Source: Crocinitomicaceae bacterium (lineage in GTDB: Bacteria > Bacteroidota > Bacteroidia > Flavobacteriales_D > Crocinitomicaceae). Taken from it: 64,000 nt of DNA. Both the position numbers and the translations under genes were made by a program. The notes beneath the pieces are model-generated. The model was not told the origin of the DNA. It was given only the letters and a program-made list of their open reading frames with translations, and did not search any database. Below are positions 1 through 9,148 of this stretch, in pieces (the first letter of the stretch is position 1; the number at the start of each line of letters is the position of its first letter). The stretch spans positions 62,001 to 126,000 of the forward strand of contig JAURGK010000002.1 in the NCBI GenBank assembly GCA_030833845.1, in the 5' to 3' direction.

Positions 1-399
1 ACCAAACAGATTGGTTGTTTGGGATGTGGTGGATGTGTTGTTGGTACCATTCGGTGAATTATTGTTATTGGAATTGCCACTGTTGTGCGAAAATTCTCCG
101 TTTGATGACGTGGCAACCCTTTCAGATTGCTCTGCAGGTGGTGCTATTCTGCCAGAACCCGGCGTGCCACCCCCACGAGAGCCCCCCGCAACATCCTCGA
201 GCGCAACATTATCAATTTGAAATTCTTCAATAACTTCGTCTGAACGCAAGGGTGGGGTATCCACCAATTGATCTGGCCTTGCATCGAAACGTATAAAGAA
301 GGTGACCACCAATAAAAAAAGCAACCACAGCGTACTATAAAATAAAGATTTTTTAGCGTCTTGTCTGGCCTGAAGAAAATCCAATTGAAGTTGATCCAT
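1..399 (-). CDS. TonB-like energy transducer, partial (C-terminus off the left edge)
   Basis: An ATG at 397-399 opens a frame that runs without a stop through the left edge (133 residues seen). The protein has a short charged N-terminus, one membrane segment at about residues 20-36, then a Pro/Gly-rich and Asn/Ser/Thr-rich low-complexity stretch to the window edge. This is the layout of a TonB/TolA-type transducer: inner-membrane anchor plus a flexible periplasmic spacer. It lies 20 bp downstream of exbD and exbB on the same strand, so it probably takes energy from that proton channel and passes it to an outer-membrane partner. The diagnostic C-terminal TonB domain is outside the window, so the family call is inferred from context and architecture. 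Confidence 0.6.
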   Translation of the reverse strand, partial: MDQLQLDFLQARQDAKKSLFYSTLWLLFLLVVTFFIRFDARPDQLVDTPPLRSDEVIEEFQIDNVALEDVAGGSRGGGTPGSGRIAPPAEQSERVATSSNGEFSHNSGNSNNNNSPNGTNNTSTTSQTTNLFG

Positions 400-419
400 G
401 ATTCGAACTATATTAATTA

Positions 420-827
420 TTAACCTTCCTTGGTAGCGATGATCATTTTAAGGTCATTGAGCATACCAATCTTGAGAAGGTCTACCAATTCTTGCACTTG
501 TGCATCATAAGGCAAGCGTAAAATAACGGTATTATCGCCTAATTTTTTGGTTTCGCTGATCAAGATACCTTCTATTTGATCCAAGGCAAATTCATCATTG
601 TTGACAAAAAAATGACGTTGTTGGTTTTCGTCGAATTTCACCGTCAAGGTGACGTGCTGCTTTTGTGTTTTTTCATTGGCGTCTGACTTTGGAAGAGGCA
701 CCTTAATGACATTCGGGTTTGCCAAAGTAGAGATGATCAAAAAGAACAACAGCAAAAAGAACATGATGTCGCTCAATGCAGAGGTAGCTACTTCTGCATG
801 GAATCTTTTATTTCGCTTTATTGCCAT
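420..827 (-). CDS. exbD: ExbD/TolR family biopolymer transporter
   Basis: 135 residues from the ATG at 825-827; an upstream in-frame TTG at 837-839 is possible but less likely, because ExbD proteins of this phylum commonly begin Met-Ala-Ile-Lys. There is a basic N-terminus, a single membrane helix at about residues 19-37 carrying the conserved proton-relay Asp (residue 20, motif SDIMFF), then a periplasmic domain. Family knowledge: ExbD with ExbB forms the inner-membrane channel that uses proton motive force to drive TonB or Tol transducers. The start overlaps the exbB stop by 20 bp, which suggests translational coupling, and a TonB-like gene follows. Confidence 0.9.
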   Translation of the reverse strand: MAIKRNKRFHAEVATSALSDIMFFLLLFFLIISTLANPNVIKVPLPKSDANEKTQKQHVTLTVKFDENQQRHFFVNNDEFALDQIEGILISETKKLGDNTVILRLPYDAQVQELVDLLKIGMLNDLKMIIATKEG

Positions 828-1551
828 CTTTTGGGTCAATTAGTTTCACAAACTCCAGATTGATTTTTTGAATTGCGAGGGCATAGTTGTCAATGATCCC
901 ATTCAAAATATGGTAGGCGGTAAAAGCCAAAATACCCACTACCAAGCCTGATCCAGAAGAAATCATTTTTTCGTACAAACCACCAGAGATATTACCAATA
1001 GAGACATTCTCAGAAATGGAAATGTTGTAAAATATTTTAATTACCCCTGAAATGGTACCAATGAATCCGAGGGTAGGGGCAATTCCAGCAATGACACCTA
1101 AATGATTGACATTTTTCTCCATCTTACCAATTTCAATATTGGCAATTTTTTCCATGTTGGCTTCGATTTGTGTTACTGGCCTTCCAATGGATTGCACCCC
1201 TTCTTTAACAACCGTGCCAAATGCTGTTTGATCTCTATTGACAACATCTAAAGCACCGTTCATATTACCGGCGTTGAGTTGTGTTTGTAACTCATTGAGC
1301 AGCATCATGTTTTGTTTTGTCATGCGGCGGATATACAAAAAACGCTCAACTGCAACATAGGTAGTGTAAAATAGAAGCAGAGCGATTGGAATTAAAAAAA
1401 CACCACCCTTCATTAAAAAGTCTATGGCAGAAATCTCTTCAACTGTTTTGAACGATTCTTCACTTGCGGCTGTTTCTACTTGTGCGTTAAGTAATCCTGT
1501 ACCCATTATAAAAATGGTTACTAAAATGTGTTTGTTTGTATACTTCATCAT
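808..1551 (-). CDS. exbB: MotA/TolQ/ExbB proton channel family protein
   Basis: 247 residues. The N-terminus looks like a cleavable signal peptide (to about residue 24), as in many Bacteroidota ExbB proteins. Three membrane segments follow, at about 48-68, 148-172 and 198-218, with the Gly/Thr-rich segment TLGFIGTISG typical of the MotA/TolQ/ExbB domain. It forms the channel that couples proton flow to TonB or Tol-type transducers. It is the first gene of a minus-strand operon exbB-exbD-TonB-like. Two ATGs in a row (1551 and 1548) leave the exact start ambiguous by one codon. The upstream intergenic region is shared with the divergent mfd gene. A near-match -7 box (TAATTTTA) lies upstream. 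Confidence 0.9.
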   Translation of the reverse strand: MMKYTNKHILVTIFIMGTGLLNAQVETAASEESFKTVEEISAIDFLMKGGVFLIPIALLLFYTTYVAVERFLYIRRMTKQNMMLLNELQTQLNAGNMNGALDVVNRDQTAFGTVVKEGVQSIGRPVTQIEANMEKIANIEIGKMEKNVNHLGVIAGIAPTLGFIGTISGVIKIFYNISISENVSIGNISGGLYEKMISSGSGLVVGILAFTAYHILNGIIDNYALAIQKINLEFVKLIDPKDGNKAK

Positions 1552-1696
1552 TGGGTTCTAATTTGGTTCGATAAAATTAGCAATTGCCCTTAGGCAAGTT
1601 TTCATTGGCGATTGGAGATATTCACACTCTATTGTTATTTATAACGTTGAATTTCTAAAAGGTCACAATAATTTTCCTTGAACTTATTACTTTGCT

Positions 1697-1704
1697 TAAT
1701 TTTG
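1697..1704 (+). promoter_or_regulatory. Bacteroidota -7 promoter box for mfd
   Basis: TAATTTTG is a perfect TAnnTTTG match ending 9 nt before the mfd ATG at 1714. A TTG at 1678-1680 could act as the -33 element (16 nt spacing, slightly short). The predicted transcript would have only a few leader nucleotides. The TTG at 1678 is in frame with mfd but lies upstream of this box, so it is not the start codon. Confidence 0.6.
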
Positions 1705-1713
1705 CAGCCCCAC

Positions 1714-4700
1714 ATGGAACACAACACCTTTATCAAATCCCTTGCCAAACATCCGGCCCTAGACCGCAGCGCAGCAGCTCTCAAGGCCAACGATGCCCGC
1801 TTGCATTGGAAAGGATTGGTGGGTTCTGCTAAATCTTTGATGTCCTTAATGGTAGCAGGGCAAGTACCGGGAACACATCTATTCATTCTTTCAGACAAAG
1901 AAGAGGCTGCTTATTTTCTAAATGATTTTGAAGGGATCTTCCCTGAAGATAAGCGTATACTTTTTTACCCAGCTTCATACAGAGTTCCGTATCAACTAGA
2001 GCAAACTGATAATGCCAATGTTGTTGCAAGGGCTGAGGTACTTGAACAATTAAGCGATCAAAAAAACACTTGGATTATTAGCTATCCTGAGGCATTGTTT
2101 GAAAAAATACCAACAAAGAAAAATTTAGTCAAGCATACCATGCGCTTGGAGGTGTCCAAGACCTACAGCACGGATTTTCTCAATGAGCTGTTGCTTGAAT
2201 ACCATTTTGAACGAGTCGATTTTGTATATGAGCCGGGCCAATTTTCTATACGCGGAGGCATTCTTGATATTTTTTCCTATGCCAATGAAAATCCATTTCG
2301 CATTGAATTTTTTGGAGATGAAATAGAGCGCATTTGCACCTTTGACCCCGCAACGCAACTATCAATTGTTAGTCATCAGTTTTTTAATGTGGTGCCAAAT
2401 ATCCAAACAGGCGAAAGTCTTCAAATACAAGAAACATTTCTAGGATTTATTGGCCACAATGCTACATGCTGGTTTTCAGATGTGGCGCGCACCTATGAAG
2501 TTTTAAAACGGGAATACGAGCGCGCCGTAGAAATACATAGCCAACATGAAGGCCCTGTGAGTTACGCACTTCCTCAAGATAAATTCTTTTCACATTTAGA
2601 ATTTGAACAGCAGCTACTAGCACACCGCACCGTTGAATTTGGGCCAATATTCAAATTCGATGCCACACATCAAGAGCAATTTGATTGTCTTCCTCAGCCA
2701 AGTTTCAATAAAGATTTTGAACGACTTCATACCGATTTAATGGCCCGAAAGGCCGAGGGCTACCAAAATCTAATCTTTTCAAATCAGCCAAGGCAAATTG
2801 AGCGTCTTTATCAGATTTTTAGTGACATAGGCGTGGAAGGTGAATTCAGTGCGATGCCCTTGGCGCTACATGAGGGGTTTATATTTCCAAGTCTGAAGTT
2901 GGTTTGTTATACAGATCACCAACTCTTTGAACGTTATCATCGATTTAGGTTAAAAGAAGGGTTCAGGCAAGCCAAGCAGGCCCTGACAATCAAAGAAATC
3001 TATCAGCTTCAAAAAGGTGATTACGTCACACACATAGATCATGGTGTTGGCCAATTCTCAGGGCTCGAGACTATTGATGTAAATGGTAAGCCTCAAGAAG
3101 CAATTCGGTTGGTGTATAAGGATGGCGACGTACTTTATGTGGGTATACATTCCTTGCACCGCATCTCTAAATTTACTGGCAAAGAAGGCAGTGCTCCAAC
3201 ACTCAATAAATTGGGATCTCAAGCTTGGTCAAACTTAAAAAACAAGACCAAGAAAAAAATTAAAGAATTGGCTTTTGATTTGATCAAGCTTTATGCGCAG
3301 CGACGTAGCAAGCCTGGTTTTTCATTTGCACCGGATAGCTATCTGCAAAATGAGCTCGAGGCTTCATTTATGTTTGAGGACACCCCAGACCAATTCAAGG
3401 CAACCCAAGATATCAAAGCAGACATGGAAGCCCCTCGCCCCATGGACCGTTTGGTGTGTGGAGATGTTGGATTTGGCAAAACTGAAGTCGCTATTCGCGC
3501 TGCTTTTAAAGCCGTTACAGACTCTAAGCAAGTAGCTGTATTGGTCCCGACAACCATTCTCTCATTACAGCACTTTCGAAGTTTTAAAAGCAGGCTTGCG
3601 AGCTTTCCAGTGACTGTAGATTACATCAATCGTTTTAAATCTGCCAAAGAAATCACCGAAACGCTTAAAAAATTAGCTGCCGGGCAAATTGATATCTTGG
3701 TAGGCACCCATGCCTTGGTGGCGGAGCGTGTTAAGTTCAAAGATCTAGGTCTGATGATCATAGACGAAGAGCAAAAATTTGGCGTGGCCGTCAAGGACAA
3801 ACTCAAGACACTACGTACTTCTGTTGATACCCTCACCCTGACTGCCACACCTATCCCTAGAACCTTGCAATTCTCCTTGATGGGCGCGCGAGATTTAAGC
3901 ATCATCAATACACCACCACCAAACCGACAACCTGTATTGACTGAAATAATTTCTTTCAATGAAGAAACTATCCGCGATGCCATTGCCTATGAGGTGGGCC
4001 GAGGGGGTCAGGTATTTTTTGTGAATAACAGACTTTCTAACATCCGGGAGCTTTCTGGTATGATACAGCGCTTGTGTCCTGGGGTAAGGGTTGGGATTGG
4101 CCATGGCCAAATGGACGGCAAACAACTTGAAAAAGTGATGCTCGATTTTATTGAAGGCGCCTATGATGTTTTGCTTGCCACCACGATCATTGAATCTGGG
4201 ATTGATATTTCGAATGCCAATACCATTATCATTAACGATGCCCATCAGTTCGGATTAAGTGACTTACACCAACTGCGTGGTAGGGTAGGCCGCAGCAATA
4301 AAAAAGGATTTTGCTACCTGATTGCACCTAAGTTCAGCATCATGACCTCAGAGGCGCGCAAACGTCTTGAAGCACTTGTCCAATTCTCAGATTTAGGATC
4401 TGGATTCAACATAGCCATGAAAGACCTCGATATTCGCGGAGCAGGGAATATGCTTGGCGGTGAGCAAAGTGGTTTTATCGCTGAAATAGGTTTTGAGATG
4501 TATCAAAAAATTCTCAATGAGGCCATGGAAGAATTGCGTCAGAGTGAATACAAAGAACTTTTTGACGAGCGTGTTACAGACCAATTCAATGGCTTTGTAC
4601 AGGATTGCATTTTTGAAACTGATATGGAAGTTCGTATACCAGATCAGTATGTAAATCAGGTGGCTGAGCGTCTCAGTTTATACCAAGCACTTGACAACCT

Positions 4701-5052
4701 CAAAGACAAAAAAGCTCTCGATAATTTTAAAGAGGGACTCATAGATCGTTTTGGCCCTCTGCCAAAGGAGGTCAAGGAACTGTTGTTTTCTTTTGAACTG
4801 CGTTGGTTGGCCCAAGCGCTTGGTCTAGAGCGGTTGGTCATTAAATCTGAGAAGTTGGTAGGGTATTTTATTGCCAACCCACAATCGCCTTTTTATGAAA
4901 CTGCTGACTTTCAGCACATTTTGAGTAGCATCTTAGCTCAGCCTTCAGGCTATCGCTTGGTGCAAAAAGATGATAAATTGCGCCTGGTCATAGAACCAAT
5001 CCGCCATATCAAGGACGCATTTGAAAAACTTCAAGTGCTACAAAAAGCATAG
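1714..5052 (+). CDS. mfd: Transcription-repair coupling factor Mfd
   Basis: 1112 residues, a normal length for Mfd. From the sequence: an N-terminal UvrB-like module (residues about 1-330), an RNA polymerase-interacting CarD-like domain (about 430-500), superfamily 2 helicase lobes with Walker A GDVGFGKTE at 583-591, DEEQ at 684-687, the motif TATPIPRT and a GRVGRS motif VI, followed by the TRG region and a C-terminal D7-like domain. Mfd removes RNA polymerase stalled at lesions and recruits UvrA for nucleotide excision repair; uvrC lies elsewhere in this window. The start is ATG 1714 rather than TTG 1678, because the likely promoter box lies between them. It is monocistronic and divergent from exbB. 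Confidence 0.97.
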   Translation: MEHNTFIKSLAKHPALDRSAAALKANDARLHWKGLVGSAKSLMSLMVAGQVPGTHLFILSDKEEAAYFLNDFEGIFPEDKRILFYPASYRVPYQLEQTDNANVVARAEVLEQLSDQKNTWIISYPEALFEKIPTKKNLVKHTMRLEVSKTYSTDFLNELLLEYHFERVDFVYEPGQFSIRGGILDIFSYANENPFRIEFFGDEIERICTFDPATQLSIVSHQFFNVVPNIQTGESLQIQETFLGFIGHNATCWFSDVARTYEVLKREYERAVEIHSQHEGPVSYALPQDKFFSHLEFEQQLLAHRTVEFGPIFKFDATHQEQFDCLPQPSFNKDFERLHTDLMARKAEGYQNLIFSNQPRQIERLYQIFSDIGVEGEFSAMPLALHEGFIFPSLKLVCYTDHQLFERYHRFRLKEGFRQAKQALTIKEIYQLQKGDYVTHIDHGVGQFSGLETIDVNGKPQEAIRLVYKDGDVLYVGIHSLHRISKFTGKEGSAPTLNKLGSQAWSNLKNKTKKKIKELAFDLIKLYAQRRSKPGFSFAPDSYLQNELEASFMFEDTPDQFKATQDIKADMEAPRPMDRLVCGDVGFGKTEVAIRAAFKAVTDSKQVAVLVPTTILSLQHFRSFKSRLASFPVTVDYINRFKSAKEITETLKKLAAGQIDILVGTHALVAERVKFKDLGLMIIDEEQKFGVAVKDKLKTLRTSVDTLTLTATPIPRTLQFSLMGARDLSIINTPPPNRQPVLTEIISFNEETIRDAIAYEVGRGGQVFFVNNRLSNIRELSGMIQRLCPGVRVGIGHGQMDGKQLEKVMLDFIEGAYDVLLATTIIESGIDISNANTIIINDAHQFGLSDLHQLRGRVGRSNKKGFCYLIAPKFSIMTSEARKRLEALVQFSDLGSGFNIAMKDLDIRGAGNMLGGEQSGFIAEIGFEMYQKILNEAMEELRQSEYKELFDERVTDQFNGFVQDCIFETDMEVRIPDQYVNQVAERLSLYQALDNLKDKKALDNFKEGLIDRFGPLPKEVKELLFSFELRWLAQALGLERLVIKSEKLVGYFIANPQSPFYETADFQHILSSILAQPSGYRLVQKDDKLRLVIEPIRHIKDAFEKLQVLQKA

Positions 5053-5153
5053 CACATATTACATTCTTAACTTAAGTCAATAAGATTTATTTCAAAAAGA
5101 ATGCAACTTTGTGTGTAATCATTTGTTTTACTAAAAAAATAATTCTTAATAAC

Positions 5154-5726
5154 ATGAAAAATTTAGCAATTGGAATAGTTGGCGCTTTCGCCCTTTTTTC
5201 ATTCGTAGCAGCTGAGGCTGGTTTGTGGTCAGTTGATGGTGCGCACTCTCGTCTAGGCTTTACTATTTTACACAATGGCATTACTAAAGTACATGGTAAT
5301 TTTACGAAATTCACCATGGAAGTAACTACACCAAACCAAGACTTTAACGGGGCAACGATTATTCTAAACGCGGAGGCTTCTTCAGTCAATACAGGTATAG
5401 AGGCGCGTGATAACCACTTGCGCACTGCAGATTGTTTTGATGTAGAAAAATATCCGAGCTTAGCTTTTAAAAGTACTTCTGTGAAGGAAACCAAAACTAA
5501 GGGGACTTATACCATTGAAGGTGACCTTACCATGCATGGTGTAACTAAAAGCGTTGTAATGACTGGTGTGCATACAGGCAATAGTAAAAATTATAAAGGC
5601 ACTCCAGTAGCTGGCCTGCACATTACGGGTGCGGTAACGCGTTCTGCTTTCGGCATGGGAGAAGTGAGTCCAGGTTTGGCTGATGAGGTAAATCTTGTTG
5701 CGGATTTGGAAGTAGTTCAAAACTAG
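5154..5726 (+). CDS. YceI family periplasmic protein (first of a tandem pair)
   Basis: 190 residues from ATG 5154; a longer frame from TTG 5109 would add residues before an otherwise clean signal peptide (about 1-20), so it was rejected. The mature part is a single YceI domain, a lipocalin-like beta barrel with the characteristic start WSVDGAHSRLGF and the central segment TMHGVTKSV. YceI proteins bind isoprenoid or other lipid-like ligands in the periplasm; the physiological ligand is generally unknown. It is followed 7 bp later by a second, divergent YceI gene and then a membrane protein, suggesting one three-gene operon. A near -7 box (CAACTTTG) lies about 40 bp upstream. Confidence 0.9.
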   Translation: MKNLAIGIVGAFALFSFVAAEAGLWSVDGAHSRLGFTILHNGITKVHGNFTKFTMEVTTPNQDFNGATIILNAEASSVNTGIEARDNHLRTADCFDVEKYPSLAFKSTSVKETKTKGTYTIEGDLTMHGVTKSVVMTGVHTGNSKNYKGTPVAGLHITGAVTRSAFGMGEVSPGLADEVNLVADLEVVQN

Positions 5727-5733
5727 TTTACCA

Positions 5734-6255
5734 ATGAAATCGGCAGTTTTTTATCTTACTTTCCTTTTTAGTTTAACTGCTTTTTCTCAGGCATTTAAAC
5801 TAACTGAAGGATATAAAATTTCTTTTTCAAATCCTGATGTAAGTGGCACTTTTGATGTCATGAGCAGTTCGTCCTTGTATTTTGACGAAGCTAAATTATC
5901 CAATTCAAAGTTGAGCTTTAAGATTGAAGTCGCCTCTATCAATACTGGCAATGGATTGCAAAATAAACATGCCAGAGGCGAAGAATGGTTTGATGCCGAT
6001 ACATACCCATATATCGAATTTACTTCGACCAAAATTGAAAAATCAAATGATGGTTATAAGGCCATTGGAAAATTGCAAATGCATGGCATAAGTAAAGAGG
6101 TCAGTATTCCATTTACTTTTTCAAGGAAGGGCAATAAAGCAACTTTTGTTGCTAAATTTAGCGTAAATCGATCCGATTACCAGATTGGCAAAAAAAATAG
6201 CGGGGTTGCTGAAACGATCAAAATAAATGCAAGCATTCCTGTGGTAAAAAAATAA
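5734..6255 (+). CDS. YceI family periplasmic protein (second of a tandem pair)
   Basis: 173 residues with a signal peptide (about 1-19, ending near FSQA) and one YceI domain. Shared landmarks with the preceding protein include the ASINTG segment, an FDADTYP segment matching FDVEKYP, and LQMHGISKEV matching LTMHGVTKSV. Sequence identity by eye is modest, so the pair is an old duplication or a recruitment of two subfamilies rather than a recent tandem copy. It sits 7 bp after the first YceI gene and 3 bp before the next gene, so the three are almost certainly co-transcribed. Function is presumably binding of a hydrophobic ligand outside the inner membrane; the ligand cannot be inferred here. 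Confidence 0.88.
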   Translation: MKSAVFYLTFLFSLTAFSQAFKLTEGYKISFSNPDVSGTFDVMSSSSLYFDEAKLSNSKLSFKIEVASINTGNGLQNKHARGEEWFDADTYPYIEFTSTKIEKSNDGYKAIGKLQMHGISKEVSIPFTFSRKGNKATFVAKFSVNRSDYQIGKKNSGVAETIKINASIPVVKK

Positions 6256-6258
6256 AAT

Positions 6259-6651
6259 ATGACAAAGAAAATAATTTGGGCCTTATCTTCAGGTCTTTTA
6301 GCAGGTGGCGTTTCTTACGCCTATGGTGAAATGATTGAATCCCAACTCATGGAAGATTATTCCAATGTTGTTCCTACCTTGGCAATTTTTATTTCGTGCA
6401 CGATTGCAACAATCTTGGCTACTTTCGGCCACTATTTAGCCATCAAGGTGCTTCCAAAAATAGGCGAATTTATTTTTGCCTTTTTATTTGCAGGCCTCTC
6501 GACAGCAAGCTTAATTGGAGTATTGGGTTTTACCTTTACCGACGGCTCTAATGAAATGCATCAGTTCATTTTTTATGGATACGCGATGCCTATGCATTTC
6601 TTCCCATTTTTAGCTTGGTACGTTTTCAAGCCGATATTTGAGAAAGATTAG
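6259..6651 (+). CDS. Small integral membrane protein of unknown function
   Basis: 130 residues with about four hydrophobic segments (roughly 5-24, 40-62, 70-92, 104-123). I do not recognise a family. It starts 3 bp after the second YceI gene and is followed at once by a strong terminator, so it is the last gene of the YceI operon. In some bacteria YceI genes sit beside cytochrome b561-like membrane proteins; this one lacks the multiple conserved histidine pairs expected for b561, so that assignment is not supported. Its position suggests a role with the YceI proteins, which is inference only. Confidence 0.7.
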   Translation: MTKKIIWALSSGLLAGGVSYAYGEMIESQLMEDYSNVVPTLAIFISCTIATILATFGHYLAIKVLPKIGEFIFAFLFAGLSTASLIGVLGFTFTDGSNEMHQFIFYGYAMPMHFFPFLAWYVFKPIFEKD

Positions 6652-6673
6652 CCATTATTTGGCACAATACTTG

Positions 6674-6701
6674 AAAGGATGCTTTGGCATCCTTTTTTTT
6701 T
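6674..6701 (+). terminator. Intrinsic terminator after the YceI operon
   Basis: A 9-bp perfect stem (6674-6682 with 6687-6695) closes a TTTG loop and runs into nine T residues (6693-6701). It lies 22 bp after the stop of the small membrane protein. Confidence 0.9.
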
Positions 6702-6751
6702 GAAAAAATGTGGCAAAATGACAACGAAATTGGGGAATACACGTATTATTT

Positions 6752-9133
6752 ATGATGGTATATAGAATTACATTCTTGATTTTACTCATCGGATTTATTT
6801 ATCCGACGTCATACCATGCTCAGTTGATTACCAACAATGCACTCAACCCCCAAGGTTTGGTTCAAAATGTATTGCTTGGAAATGGCGTTACGGTCTCAAA
6901 TGTGACTTACAATGGGAGCCCTGTAGCCATTGCACAATTTACAGCGGCCAATACAAATCTTGGTATCAATAGCGGCATTGTGCTTACCACCGGTACCACT
7001 TTACCCAATGGCAATGGCCCACAGGGACCTAACAATGCTTCAGGAGCTGGGGTCGATAACAATATGGGCGGGTTCAATTTACTCTCTCAAGCCATTAATG
7101 GAACGCCAACCTTTAATGCAGCAATCCTGGAATTTGACTTTGTGCCTTATGCAGATACAGTTCGTTTTAAATATGTCTTTGGATCAGATGAATACCCTGA
7201 GTTTGCCCCGCCTAATAATACAACTTATAATGATGTTTTTGGATTTTTTATTTCCGGCCCAGGAATTACGGGTTTTCAAAACATCGCCAAGCTGCCAAAT
7301 GGCGCTGTAGTTTCTATCAACAATGTGAATGCCATCACCAATCCCTTTTATTTTGTAAATAATGGCGACGGAAATACAGCCCCGTACAACCAAAGTGCAC
7401 AATATATTCAATATGATGGTTTTACAAAGGTACTCGAGGCAGTATCTCAAGTGCAATGTGGGCAAACTTATCATTTGATTATTGCCATTGCCGATGTGGG
7501 CGACGGCCAATGGGACTCTGGTATTTTTTTAGAAGCAGCTAGTTTATCTACCATAACTCCAATTGAAATAAGCCATACACTTTCTCAACAAGTATTTACC
7601 AACCCTGATTGGATGGCAGAAGGTTGTGTAAGTGCAACCGTTACACTAGAACGCCAAGCCAACACCAATCAGGCACTGACCATTCCTATCCAATTGAGCG
7701 GCACAGCTACCAATGGCCTTGATTACTCTGGAGTGCCTGCCAGCGTCACATTTAGCCCAGGACAAACTACTGTTAGCTTCACGATAAATTCATTACCAGA
7801 TGCAATTGCCGAGGGTCTAGAAACCCTAACGCTTACCTTTCCAATTGCCGACCCGTGTGGAAACATCACTCCACTCGTTTTAAATTTATGGATACAAGAC
7901 AACCAACCGCTTGATTTAACCTTGAATGCACCTCCAATCGCTTGCCCCGGCGACCCAATAACCATTAGCGCCCAAATCAATGGGGGCCTAGCTCCTTTTA
8001 TTTATCAATGGAGTACGGGGCAAAGTACGCAGAGTATCACCCTTTCGCCTACGAGCAACCAAACAATTTGGTTAGCAGTAACAGACGCTTGCTTGGGGGC
8101 GCCTACCTATGACACAATTTTAATAAGTGTCCCAAATTTCACCCCAATTTCACTTCAAACTAGTGCGGATATTGTGGAAATTTGCCCCAATATACCTGCA
8201 AATATTGGTGTAACCGCCCTTGGAGGGACGGGTCAATACACCTATTCCTGGACCACCAATGGTTTATTTAGTGGTAATGGTGATTCTTTACTAGTGATTC
8301 CAAATGCAACTACCACTTACCAAATTGAAGTAACGGACAATTGTGGCAATTCGGCTCAGGACTCCATTACCTACAGCATATTGAGCCCACCACTTAGTGT
8401 ACAAACCAATGGACCTTTTCAAATCTGCCCCGGAGATTCTGTGCAATTGAACGTGAGTGCCAGTGGAGGCTACGGGACTTACTACTATTTATGGTCAACA
8501 CAGCAAAGTACCCCACAAATTACCGTCGCCCCTCAAAATTCATCATCCTATTTTGTTCAAGTATCAGATGAATGCCAGACGTTTACTGTTTCTGCGGTTA
8601 GTCAGGTACAGGTGGTGCGGCCAATCGCCAATTTTTATATCCTAGAACAAAGCCCGATGCAAGGCCTACCCGTTCAGTTTGAAAATGCCTCTGTCAATGC
8701 TTGGTCTTATACTTGGTCTTTTGGTGATGGCAATGGGTCTTTTTTGGTGAACCCAAGCCATACCTATGGCAATTCAGGCCCTTACGAGATCACCTTGATT
8801 GCCACCGATCAGCAAGGATGTATCGATAGTATTTCCAAATGGATTGACATTGCACCCGAACGGTATATTTATCTTCCGAATTCCTTTACTCCAGACGGTG
8901 ATGGCCTCAATGAATACTTTTATGGCCGATTTACCGGGCTGATGAGTGCGCGATTCTATATTTATAATCGTTGGGGAGAGCAAGTGTTTTTCTCTGATCA
9001 GCTGAATTTTGTTTGGGACGCCACCTACAAGGGTACTCCAGTTCAGGATGGTACTTATACTTGGTATCTCATCTATGAAATTAAAAAAGGCATTTTTGAA
9101 GACCTTTCAGGTCACGTGAATGTGATCCGATGA
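6752..9133 (+). CDS. Choice-of-anchor L domain protein with T9SS type B sorting domain
   Basis: 793 residues, predicted to be exported by the Sec and type IX systems and displayed or released at the cell surface. After a signal peptide (about 1-23) comes a choice-of-anchor L region (about 25-270, with the LGINSGIVLTTG and FGSDEYPEF motifs typical of the family). Then there is a Calx-beta-like domain (about 285-380), three Ig/SprB-like repeats each beginning near a C-P-G/N motif, and a PKD domain (about 625-705, WSFGDG). The final 85 residues are a gliding-motility-associated type B C-terminal domain (YLPNSFTPDGDGLNEYF, then YNRWGEQVF). The combination suggests an adhesin or matrix protein. 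Two ATGs in a row make the start 6752 or 6755. Confidence 0.9.
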   Translation: MMVYRITFLILLIGFIYPTSYHAQLITNNALNPQGLVQNVLLGNGVTVSNVTYNGSPVAIAQFTAANTNLGINSGIVLTTGTTLPNGNGPQGPNNASGAGVDNNMGGFNLLSQAINGTPTFNAAILEFDFVPYADTVRFKYVFGSDEYPEFAPPNNTTYNDVFGFFISGPGITGFQNIAKLPNGAVVSINNVNAITNPFYFVNNGDGNTAPYNQSAQYIQYDGFTKVLEAVSQVQCGQTYHLIIAIADVGDGQWDSGIFLEAASLSTITPIEISHTLSQQVFTNPDWMAEGCVSATVTLERQANTNQALTIPIQLSGTATNGLDYSGVPASVTFSPGQTTVSFTINSLPDAIAEGLETLTLTFPIADPCGNITPLVLNLWIQDNQPLDLTLNAPPIACPGDPITISAQINGGLAPFIYQWSTGQSTQSITLSPTSNQTIWLAVTDACLGAPTYDTILISVPNFTPISLQTSADIVEICPNIPANIGVTALGGTGQYTYSWTTNGLFSGNGDSLLVIPNATTTYQIEVTDNCGNSAQDSITYSILSPPLSVQTNGPFQICPGDSVQLNVSASGGYGTYYYLWSTQQSTPQITVAPQNSSSYFVQVSDECQTFTVSAVSQVQVVRPIANFYILEQSPMQGLPVQFENASVNAWSYTWSFGDGNGSFLVNPSHTYGNSGPYEITLIATDQQGCIDSISKWIDIAPERYIYLPNSFTPDGDGLNEYFYGRFTGLMSARFYIYNRWGEQVFFSDQLNFVWDATYKGTPVQDGTYTWYLIYEIKKGIFEDLSGHVNVIR

Positions 9134-9148
9134 TCTACAAACTAGAGC

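Noticed and set aside
1678..1713. Extended mfd start at TTG 1678
   Set aside because: It lies upstream of the likely -7 box and would add residues not expected for Mfd.
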